From assembly GCA_022702935.2 (NCBI GenBank), contig JAKIML020000092.1, positions 91,957-155,956 of the forward strand: a stretch of DNA of 64,000 nt. Reading direction: 5' to 3'. Source of the DNA: Bacillota bacterium (lineage in GTDB: Bacteria > Bacillota > Clostridia > DSM-8532). Positions 1 through 7,381 of the stretch are shown here, piece by piece (positions within the stretch are counted from its first letter, which is position 1; every line of letters begins with the position of its first letter). Made by a program: the position numbers and the translations under genes. Under the pieces are notes generated by a model. It had not been told where the DNA came from, made no database searches, and saw only the letters and a list, made by a program, of their open reading frames with translations.

Positions 1-1188
1 ATGACCTGTTATGACAACGACGCAAAAGAACAGCTTGTCAAGGGAATCTTTGATGAGCTTTGCCTGCGTACTGAAGCCCGGGGCGGCGCCATTCATCCTT
101 CCAAGATTGAGGGCATGACCTCCTATTCCTCCTACTACTGGGACAGCCACAGGCATGTGACCCCCTATCAATCTGAGATCCTGGCCGTTGTTATGGATGA
201 GATGCTCTTGGAATCGGGGGCTGAGGTGCTTTTCAATGTTCAGGCCGCTGATTGTGTGGTCAGGGACGGTAAGATTGAATACCTAATTGTATCCATGAAG
301 GAAGGCCTGCGTGCCATACGCGCCAAGCTTTACATAGACTGCACCGGTGATGCGGATGTGGCCTATTATGCCGGCGTTCCCACATGGCTCGGTGACAAGG
401 AAACCGGCGTCATGCAGCCCACCACCCTCTTTTTTGAAGTAGGCAATATCGACCGTGACAAGTTCTTAGGCGAGCTGGAAGCCAATAAGCATCGGCTGGA
501 TAACCATATCGCCAATTGCTTTGCATGGCATGTGGAAGAAGCTAAACGCAACGGGGACTGGACCCTGGATCGCAATGAGTTGGGCAATTATGAGCAGAAT
601 ATCCCGGGAAGATGGAAGATCAATACCACCCGTATGGCTCATATCAACGCCAGTGATACCCGTGATATCACCAAAGCCCTCATTGAGGGAAGACGCCAGG
701 TTCAGGAGGTTGTGGCCTTCATGAGAAAATACCTTCCCGGCTGCCAGGATGTCCAGCTTCTGCAGGTGGCCACTGCCCTGGGTGTGCGGGAAACGCGCCA
801 TATCGTCGGCAAATATGAACTTACGGCCGAGGATATTCTTTCGAGGAAGCATTTTGATGATGCCATCTGCTCCTTTGGTTACGCCATTGATGTACATCAT
901 TCTACAGGCGGAGGGGTGACCTTTACCTGTGTCAATCAATACTACAATATCCCCTATCGCTGCATGATCCCCGAAGGCTGTGAAAACTTATTGGTTGCAG
1001 GTCGCTGCATCTGCGGTTCATCAGAAGCCGCTGCCAGCTATCGTGTCATGCCGGCATGCATGGCCATGGGTCAGGCTGCCGGCACCGCAGCCGCCATTGC
1101 ACTGGATTCAGGTGTTTCACCGGAAAACGTTGATGTTCAAAAACTTCGCCGCACCTTAATTGAGCAGGGTGCTGTCATTAAAGATTAA
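1..1188 (+). CDS. FAD-dependent oxidoreductase (FAD_oxidored type), 5' end outside window
   Basis: The frame is open from the first base and the protein lacks the N-terminal GxGxxG nucleotide-binding loop that its downstream paralogue carries, so the true start lies left of the window. What remains (395 residues) has the family hallmarks: an internal DCTGDADVAYYAG block near residue 113, the LGVRETR block near 260, and a C-terminal GRCICGSSEAAASYRVMPAC block that closes the FAD site. It is a clear paralogue of the next gene (same LGVRETR and RVMPxCMAxGxAAG motifs). It is the first visible gene of a plus-strand operon with a zinc dehydrogenase and a ketose 3-epimerase, which suggests oxidation of a sugar or polyol derivative. 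The exact substrate cannot be read from the sequence. Confidence 0.85.
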   Translation: MTCYDNDAKEQLVKGIFDELCLRTEARGGAIHPSKIEGMTSYSSYYWDSHRHVTPYQSEILAVVMDEMLLESGAEVLFNVQAADCVVRDGKIEYLIVSMKEGLRAIRAKLYIDCTGDADVAYYAGVPTWLGDKETGVMQPTTLFFEVGNIDRDKFLGELEANKHRLDNHIANCFAWHVEEAKRNGDWTLDRNELGNYEQNIPGRWKINTTRMAHINASDTRDITKALIEGRRQVQEVVAFMRKYLPGCQDVQLLQVATALGVRETRHIVGKYELTAEDILSRKHFDDAICSFGYAIDVHHSTGGGVTFTCVNQYYNIPYRCMIPEGCENLLVAGRCICGSSEAAASYRVMPACMAMGQAAGTAAAIALDSGVSPENVDVQKLRRTLIEQGAVIKD

Positions 1189-1222
1189 TGCGAGAATTTA
1201 TACAGCAAAGGAGTGTTCAACC

Positions 1223-2599
1223 ATGAGAAAATTACAAAAACAGTATGATGTCGTCGTCATAGGCGGCGGACCGGGCGGTATTCCTGCAGCTCTTGCGGCG
1301 AGCAGAAACGGCGCAAAGGTATTGCTTGTTGAGAAAAACGGTTATCTGGGAGGCAATATGACCATCGGCCTTCCCTTGTTAGGCTATCTGGATAAGGACG
1401 GTAAACAGGTTACGGCCGGTATTGCCCAGGAGTTTGTGGATGCCCTGAAAAAATACAATGCCAGCACCGATCACTATACCTGTCCCATGCATAATTCAGT
1501 AACCCTCTATGACCATGAGATGTTTAAAATTGTAGCCTTTGAAAAATGCCTGGAGGCCGGCATTGATATCCTTTTAAACACTGAAATCATCGACGCCAAT
1601 GTGGACAATGGCCATATCCAGTCGGTGACCCTTTTTGGCAAGGGCCATCAAATAGAGGTTGAGGCCAAGGTCTTCATTGACGGTACCGGAGACGGCGATG
1701 TGGGTTATCTTGCAGGAGCCACCTATAATATGGGTCAGAAGGATACCGGCGTGCTCCAGCCCCCCACCTTAATGTTCACCCTAGGCAATGTGGACACTGA
1801 CAAGACCATTGAGTATGTTGCCAAAAATCCTGATCAAATGCGTTTGTGCGATACCATTGAGGTGGATTACAATGTGCTCAATGCCGATTACTTCCGTGCC
1901 CACCCCGATCATCATGTCCTTGTAGGATTGCGCAAGCTTTTCCTTGAACTTAAAGCAAAGGGCGAGCTCCCCATTGATCGTGATACCATTATTTACATCA
2001 AGAGCCTTGTCCCCGGCGAAGTGCATATGAATTGTACAAGACATCTGGGTATTGACGGCAGTAATGTGCTGGATCTCACCCGTGCATTAATTGAAGCCCA
2101 TCTCCAAATCCCCAAGTTTGTTGAAACTCTCAGAAAGCATGTCCCCGGCTTTGAAAACTGCTATATCACACGCATCTTCCCCACCCTGGGAGTCCGTGAG
2201 ACCCGCCGTTTTGCAGGCATCAGAGAATGCACCGAAGAAATGATTCTCAAGGGTGAGATTCCTGAGGATACAGCAGCACTTGGCTCCTACATCATCGATA
2301 TCCATGACGGTGAGGGCTCAGGAACCATTGTAAAGCGCGTTAAGCCCTATGGCATCCCCTATGGCTGTACCGTCAGCAAGGATATTGACAACCTGATGCT
2401 GAGCGGCCGCTGTGCTTCACTGGATGCCGTTGTCATGAGCTCGGCCAGAGTCATGCCCACCTGTATGGCCATTGGTGAAGCGGCCGGTGTTGGCGCCGCC
2501 CTTTCAGTCAAGCACAATATTCTTCCTGCACAAGTGAACGTTCAGGAAGTCAGGGATATACTAAGACAGGCCAATGTAATCCTTGAACCCGCTGAATAG
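1223..2599 (+). CDS. FAD-dependent oxidoreductase (FAD_oxidored type)
   Basis: 458 residues. The ATG at 1223 is preferred because AAAGGAG lies at 1207-1213, and the Rossmann loop VVVIGGGPGGIPAA then starts about ten residues from the N terminus, as expected. Other family blocks are DGTGDGDVGYLAG (FAD contact), LGVRETRRFAG, and the C-terminal SARVMPTCMAIGEAAG. It has no signal peptide and is probably cytoplasmic. It follows its paralogue by 34 bases, so the two are co-transcribed and may form a heteromer or act in sequence. Related flavoproteins often sit in carbohydrate catabolic operons, but few have a defined substrate, so no reaction is assigned. Confidence 0.9.
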   Translation: MRKLQKQYDVVVIGGGPGGIPAALAASRNGAKVLLVEKNGYLGGNMTIGLPLLGYLDKDGKQVTAGIAQEFVDALKKYNASTDHYTCPMHNSVTLYDHEMFKIVAFEKCLEAGIDILLNTEIIDANVDNGHIQSVTLFGKGHQIEVEAKVFIDGTGDGDVGYLAGATYNMGQKDTGVLQPPTLMFTLGNVDTDKTIEYVAKNPDQMRLCDTIEVDYNVLNADYFRAHPDHHVLVGLRKLFLELKAKGELPIDRDTIIYIKSLVPGEVHMNCTRHLGIDGSNVLDLTRALIEAHLQIPKFVETLRKHVPGFENCYITRIFPTLGVRETRRFAGIRECTEEMILKGEIPEDTAALGSYIIDIHDGEGSGTIVKRVKPYGIPYGCTVSKDIDNLMLSGRCASLDAVVMSSARVMPTCMAIGEAAGVGAALSVKHNILPAQVNVQEVRDILRQANVILEPAE

Positions 2600-2624
2600 A
2601 ACAGTATAGAAAGGAGCAATCACC

Positions 2625-3647
2625 ATGAAACAAGCCATTATGACATCACCCGGCGTTATTGTATATCAGGAAGTTCCCGTACCCGAAGTGGGGCCGGGCC
2701 AAATAGAAGTCAAGATGATGAATATTGGGGTCTGCGGTTCGGATATCCATGTCTGGCATGGCAAGCATCCCTATACTTCCTACCCCGTTGTTCAGGGCCA
2801 TGAGGTCTCAGCCGTTGTGACCAAGGTGGGCTCGGAGGTCAGCGAATTTAAGGTTGGCGATAAAGTGACCATTCAACCCCAGGTGGTGTGCGGCGAGTGC
2901 TATCCCTGTACCCATGGCATGTATAACGATTGTGAGGTTCTCAAGGTCATGGGTTTCCAAACCACAGGTATGGCCAGTGACTATTTTGTGGTGGATGCCG
3001 CCAAAGCCCTTAAGCTTCCTGACAACATGAGCTTTGAACATGGCGCCATGATTGAGCCCCTGGCTGTGGCTTGCCATGCCATTCGCCGCTTTGGCGATGT
3101 GACCGGAAAAAATGTGGTGGTCATTGGCGGCGGTCCCATAGGAAATCTGGTAGCCCAGACCGCCAAGGCCAAGGGCGCTAAAAATGTTCTTGTATCCGAA
3201 ATCAGCGCCTATCGTCTGGAAACAGCTCAGAAATGCGGTCTTACCACCCACAACCCCAAGGAAATAAGCCTCAGGGATGCCATTTACAACACCTTCGGCA
3301 GTGATGGCGCCGACGTTATTTTAGAGTGCATTGGCAGCCCCCACACCCTGAAGGAGGCCGTGGACATTGCCAGAAAAGGGAGCACCATTGTTGTCGTGGG
3401 TGTCGTTCCCGATCTCTGCGCTGTGAACATGGGCTTTGTCCAGGACCATGAACTGAGTCTCATTGGTTCTGCCATGTATCGGGTAGAGGATTATATTGAA
3501 GCTATTGAACTGGTAGGGGCAGGACTCATTGAATTCGACGCCCTTATCACCCATCGGGTTCCCTTCTCTCAATATGCTGAGGCCTATCATCTTATTGAAG
3601 AGCAAAAGGATAAAGCCATGAAGGTCATGATAGAGATGGACAAATAA
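2625..3647 (+). CDS. Zinc-dependent alcohol/polyol dehydrogenase (MDR family)
   Basis: 340 residues, medium-chain dehydrogenase/reductase of the sorbitol/threonine dehydrogenase branch. The catalytic zinc site is complete: C37 in GVCGSD, H59-E60 in GHE, and E144 in the IEPLAVA segment. The structural zinc cysteines C89, C92, C95 and C103 are all present. The NAD(P) loop GGGPIG is at about 168-173. An AAAGGAG site precedes the ATG. It lies 25 bases after the second flavoprotein and 22 bases before the epimerase, so it belongs to the same transcript. It probably interconverts a secondary alcohol and a keto-sugar, which would fit an epimerase acting on the ketose, but the substrate is inferred from context only. 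Confidence 0.92.
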   Translation: MKQAIMTSPGVIVYQEVPVPEVGPGQIEVKMMNIGVCGSDIHVWHGKHPYTSYPVVQGHEVSAVVTKVGSEVSEFKVGDKVTIQPQVVCGECYPCTHGMYNDCEVLKVMGFQTTGMASDYFVVDAAKALKLPDNMSFEHGAMIEPLAVACHAIRRFGDVTGKNVVVIGGGPIGNLVAQTAKAKGAKNVLVSEISAYRLETAQKCGLTTHNPKEISLRDAIYNTFGSDGADVILECIGSPHTLKEAVDIARKGSTIVVVGVVPDLCAVNMGFVQDHELSLIGSAMYRVEDYIEAIELVGAGLIEFDALITHRVPFSQYAEAYHLIEEQKDKAMKVMIEMDK

Positions 3648-3669
3648 TGTCCATCATGGAGGATTCCCC

Positions 3670-4536
3670 ATGAAGTTTGGTATATATTACGCCTACTGGG
3701 AAAAGGAATGGGGCGGCGACTTCATTCCCTATATCGAAAAGGTGAAAGCCCTGGGCTTTGATATCCTGGAGGTGGCCTGCGGGGACTTTCACAATCAGCC
3801 CGATGACTATTTCCGAGCACTGGGTCAGGCTGCCCGGGCAAGCCATATTACCCTGACCGGTGGGTACGGCCCCCGTGCCGAACACAATCTGGCTTCGTCC
3901 GATCCTGCGGTCATAGAGCAGGCCCTCTCCTTTTACCGGGATATCTTCCGGAAGATGGACATGGCTGATATCCGAAGCATTGGCGGTGCCCTCTATTCCT
4001 ACTGGCCCGTGGATTACAGCAAGGATTTGGATAAGTCCGGAGACTGGGAACGCAGTGTGGCAGGAATGCAGAAGCTGGCCCATATTGCCGCCGACTATGG
4101 GATCACCCTCAATATGGAGGTGCTTAACCGCTTCGAGGGCTATCTACTTAATGAAGCCAAAGAAGGCCTCGAGTATATCCGCGCTGTGGATAGGCCCAAT
4201 GTGAAGCTGATGCTGGATACCTTCCATATGAACATTGAAGAGGATTCCCTTGTAGAGGCTATTCGTCTGGCCGGTAAGGATCTGGGCCATTTCCACGTGG
4301 GAGAAGCCAATCGCAGGCCTCCCCGTCAAGGTCGGATGCCATGGAAGGAAATCGGTCAGGCCTTAAAGGACATCGGCTACAATGGCGCTGTAGTCATGGA
4401 GCCCTTTGTGACCATGGGCGGCAAGGTTGGAAAGGATATTCGCATCTGGCGTGATATTTCAGGCGGTGCCACATTGGACCAGCTTGATGCCGATGTTCGT
4501 CAATCGGTGCAATTCTTACGAGAAACCTTCGACTAA
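3670..4536 (+). CDS. Ketose 3-epimerase (D-psicose/D-tagatose 3-epimerase family)
   Basis: 288 residues, a TIM-barrel sugar epimerase. The metal and catalytic residues sit at the same numbers as in characterised psicose 3-epimerases: E150 (in NMEVLNRFEG), D183 (in LMLDTFHMN), H209 (in HFHVGEANRRPP) and E244 (in VVMEPFV). E150 and E244 are the acid/base pair, and all four bind Mn2+ or Co2+. The family inverts C3 of free ketoses such as fructose, tagatose and psicose. Last gene of the operon, 22 bases after the zinc dehydrogenase, with GGAGG at 3658 before the ATG. A simple reading is that the dehydrogenase makes or uses a ketose and this enzyme moves it to or from a common hexulose; the direction is unknown. 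Confidence 0.93.
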   Translation: MKFGIYYAYWEKEWGGDFIPYIEKVKALGFDILEVACGDFHNQPDDYFRALGQAARASHITLTGGYGPRAEHNLASSDPAVIEQALSFYRDIFRKMDMADIRSIGGALYSYWPVDYSKDLDKSGDWERSVAGMQKLAHIAADYGITLNMEVLNRFEGYLLNEAKEGLEYIRAVDRPNVKLMLDTFHMNIEEDSLVEAIRLAGKDLGHFHVGEANRRPPRQGRMPWKEIGQALKDIGYNGAVVMEPFVTMGGKVGKDIRIWRDISGGATLDQLDADVRQSVQFLRETFD

Positions 4537-4613
4537 CCATAGATTTTTGATATTGGCTCCTTTGTATCATTCCTGGGGGGATTAAGTAAAAATGAGCAAA
4601 GGGGCCTGATATG

Positions 4614-4670
4614 ACCCCATCCATGAGTGGATGCCTGGCATCGCATTATGGATGGGGTATTTTCTTTTTG
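4614..4670 (+). terminator. Intrinsic terminator after the redox/epimerase operon
   Basis: An 11-bp perfect stem (ACCCCATCCAT at 4614-4624 with ATGGATGGGGT at 4648-4658) with a 23-nt loop is followed by ATTTTCTTTTTG. It closes the operon ending at 4536. The remaining bases up to 4795 form an AT-rich leader for the next gene, with no convincing -35/-10 pair. Confidence 0.85.
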
Positions 4671-4795
4671 TGTAGAATAAATTTTACATAAAATTATAAA
4701 AACAGAAGAGACTTTATCTGTTCTCCATACTGTGAGATAATAAAGCCTAGGAGAAAAGTACCAGCTTGTTTGCTGATGGCGAAAAGAGGAGCACT

Positions 4796-5986
4796 ATGAA
4801 AGGCTATTCCCGTCATCAATGGGTATATAGAGCGCTGCGCTTTTTAATGGGGCCCTACTTAAAACACAAGTTTCAGTACACTTATGAAGAAGCCAAGGTC
4901 AAACACCGCCCCTATATTGTTCTTTCCAATCACAACACCGATTGGGATCCTTTTCTGGTGGGCTTAAGTTTCCCTGATCCCATGTATTTTGTGGCCAGCG
5001 ACCATATTTTTCGCTGGGGATTAATCAGTAAAATCATCAAGTATCTTGTCAGCCCCATCCCAAGAATTAAGGCCAATAAGGAAGTTGAGACCGTCATGCA
5101 GATAATGCGGCGGCTTAATGATGGGGCCAATATCTGCATCTTTGCCGAGGGCAACAGAAGCTTTACGGGGGAAACTGGTCAGATTTTCCTGTCCTCGGGT
5201 AAGCTTATCAAGCGCTGCCGCGCCGCTTTGGTTACCTATCGTCTGGAAGGCGGCTATCTGTCAAGCCCCCGATGGGCGAAGCGACTGAGAAGGGGTAAAA
5301 TGAGCGGACGCATGATTCGTGAATACAGCCCCGAGGAAATTGCGCAAATGAGCGTGGATGAGATCAATGCTGCCATAGCACGGGATCTCTATGTCAATGC
5401 TGATGCCGATCAACAAAAGAATCCTGTTGCCTATATCGGAAAGAATCTGGCCGAGAACCTTGAAACCGCGCTCTACCTTTGTCCTCGCTGCGGACAAATC
5501 AATACCCTGACAGGAAGGGGAAATACCTTTTCCTGCCCATGCGGTCTTAAGCTTAAATTTACGCCCTTTGGCCGATTTGAATCAGAGGACGGTACGCCGC
5601 CGCCATTCTCCACAGTTCTGGAGTGGAGTCGATGGCAGAGCCGACAGATTGAAGAACGGGTCAGGCACCTTCCTCCCCATCCTGAGGTTATTACCTCGGA
5701 TCAGGGTCAAAGCCTCTACCGTATTCACCGGGCCCGCAAGAATACGCTCTTAGGCAATGGTCTCCTAAAGCTCACAAGCCAGCAGTTAATATTGGAGAGC
5801 AAGGACAAGACATGGGTCTTCCCCTTGGACCAAATATCGGATATGGCCATTCACGGCTCCATGGTTCTGGTGTTCTCCACCACAGACAGGGAGACTTTTG
5901 AAATAAAAACGGATCATCCCAGAAGTGCGTTGAAATACGTTGAGCTTTTCAAAGCACTTAAGTCAAGCATCCAGGAAGAGGAGTGA
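4796..5986 (+). CDS. PlsC-type acyltransferase with C-terminal zinc ribbon
   Basis: 396 residues from the ATG at 4796, which has AAAAGAGGA just upstream. The first half carries acyltransferase motif I as NHNTDWD (H46 and D51, the HX4D pair) and a motif III variant AEGNRS (E118-R121) in place of the usual PEGTR. The second half adds a zinc-ribbon pair (CPRC at 229-232, CPC at 247-249) and a beta-rich tail that resembles a PH-like fold. Simple 1-acylglycerol-3-phosphate acyltransferases are about 200-250 residues, so the extra half is unusual. Likely membrane-peripheral and involved in phospholipid or lipid acylation. It overlaps the translation start region of the next gene, so the two are coupled. 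Confidence 0.8.
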   Translation: MKGYSRHQWVYRALRFLMGPYLKHKFQYTYEEAKVKHRPYIVLSNHNTDWDPFLVGLSFPDPMYFVASDHIFRWGLISKIIKYLVSPIPRIKANKEVETVMQIMRRLNDGANICIFAEGNRSFTGETGQIFLSSGKLIKRCRAALVTYRLEGGYLSSPRWAKRLRRGKMSGRMIREYSPEEIAQMSVDEINAAIARDLYVNADADQQKNPVAYIGKNLAENLETALYLCPRCGQINTLTGRGNTFSCPCGLKLKFTPFGRFESEDGTPPPFSTVLEWSRWQSRQIEERVRHLPPHPEVITSDQGQSLYRIHRARKNTLLGNGLLKLTSQQLILESKDKTWVFPLDQISDMAIHGSMVLVFSTTDRETFEIKTDHPRSALKYVELFKALKSSIQEEE

Positions 5987-5991
5987 TTGAA

Positions 5992-7380
5992 TTGGATTTC
6001 TCTGCATCCAATACGGCATTATGGAATTTTATCATTCAGATGAGCATTCTTGCGGGTACCATGCTATTGGCCAATGTGATTATGCGCAAAGTGGGCTTTG
6101 TCAGAAGGGCCTTGATTCCCACCTCGGTGCTGGCGGGCTTCATTGCGCTCATTGTGCGTTCCTTGGGCATACTTCCCATTGACGGGAACTTTTTGGAGAT
6201 GATTACCTACCACACCATTGGTATCGGCTTTATCGCCCTTTCTTTGCGCATTCCTCAAAAATCCGAGGAGCAAAAAAAGGGAGATTTCGCAGCACTAAAA
6301 AGCGGTGCCCTCATTGTCAGCACCTACCTGATTCAGGGTATCGTGGGCTTAATCATCTCCATTGCACTAAGCTATACCCTCATGCCCGGCTTTTTTAAAG
6401 CCTCTGGAATTTTGCTGCCCATGGGCTATGGCCAGGGTCCAGGTCAGGCCAATAATGTGGGATCAACCTATGAACAGCTTGGTTTTACAGGCGGACAATC
6501 CTTTGGCTTGTCCCTGGCCGCAGCAGGCTTTCTGTGCGCCTGTGTGATGGGTGTCATCTATATTAATGTGCTGAGCAAGCGCCAAAAGCTGACACGGAAT
6601 TACTATGAATACGTCTCTGGCTCTGTGACGGTGGAGGATTTCCAAAGCAAGAATGAAATCCCCATCTCCCAATCAGTGGATCGCCTTTCGGTGCAAGTGG
6701 CATTGGTGCTGCTTATCTACTTAGCAACCTATCTGCTTTCTTTAGGAATAACCTCCGCCATTTCGGCCAGTGCTCCGGGGCTTGGGAAAACCATCTCTCC
6801 CCTTATCTGGGGTTTTAACTTTATCATTGGCTCATTATTGGCCATTGGCTGCCGGTTAATCTTTGTGGGGCTGACCAAGGCCAAGCTCATGACCCGTCAA
6901 TACCCCAATAATTATCTTCTCAGCCGAATTTCGGGAACCGCCTTTGACTTTATGACCATCGCAGGAATCGCCTCCATCGATTTTAAGGATCTGGAAGGCT
7001 TATGGATACCCTTCCTGTTGATGGCTATTGCTGGCGGTGTGGTCACCCTCATTTACTTAAAGTGGCTCTGTAAGAAGATTTATCCCTCCTACGAACATGA
7101 GGGCATGGTTTCCATGTATGGCATGCTCACCGGCACCATCAGCTCAGGGGTCCTGCTGTTAAGGGAGATTGATCCCTCCTTTAAAACACCCGCCGCCAAC
7201 AATCTTCTGACGGGCAGCAGCTTTGCCATCGTGCTGGGCGCCCCCATGCTCATCCTCATTGGTATGGCTCCCGAATCCGATACCATGCTCTTTACAACAC
7301 TGGGCCTGCTCTGTGTCTATATGATTCCCCTGCTGTTCATCATACTGAAAGTAAGAAGCCGTAAGAATACATCATCGTGA
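5992..7380 (+). CDS. Sodium/glutamate symporter-like membrane transporter (GltS family)
   Basis: About 462 residues with ten or more hydrophobic membrane spans. The GYGQGPGQANNVGS segment and the overall pattern resemble the GltS sodium:glutamate symporters, although the pore sequence differs enough that the substrate is uncertain. The start is not simple. A GTG at 5983 overlaps the stop of the upstream gene, but AGGAG at 5979-5983 is placed eight bases before a TTG at 5992, so TTG is preferred. Translation is probably coupled to the acyltransferase. The 3' end is one base from the convergent EAL gene, with no terminator between them. Confidence 0.8.
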   Translation: MDFSASNTALWNFIIQMSILAGTMLLANVIMRKVGFVRRALIPTSVLAGFIALIVRSLGILPIDGNFLEMITYHTIGIGFIALSLRIPQKSEEQKKGDFAALKSGALIVSTYLIQGIVGLIISIALSYTLMPGFFKASGILLPMGYGQGPGQANNVGSTYEQLGFTGGQSFGLSLAAAGFLCACVMGVIYINVLSKRQKLTRNYYEYVSGSVTVEDFQSKNEIPISQSVDRLSVQVALVLLIYLATYLLSLGITSAISASAPGLGKTISPLIWGFNFIIGSLLAIGCRLIFVGLTKAKLMTRQYPNNYLLSRISGTAFDFMTIAGIASIDFKDLEGLWIPFLLMAIAGGVVTLIYLKWLCKKIYPSYEHEGMVSMYGMLTGTISSGVLLLREIDPSFKTPAANNLLTGSSFAIVLGAPMLILIGMAPESDTMLFTTLGLLCVYMIPLLFIILKVRSRKNTSS

Positions 7381-7381
7381 T

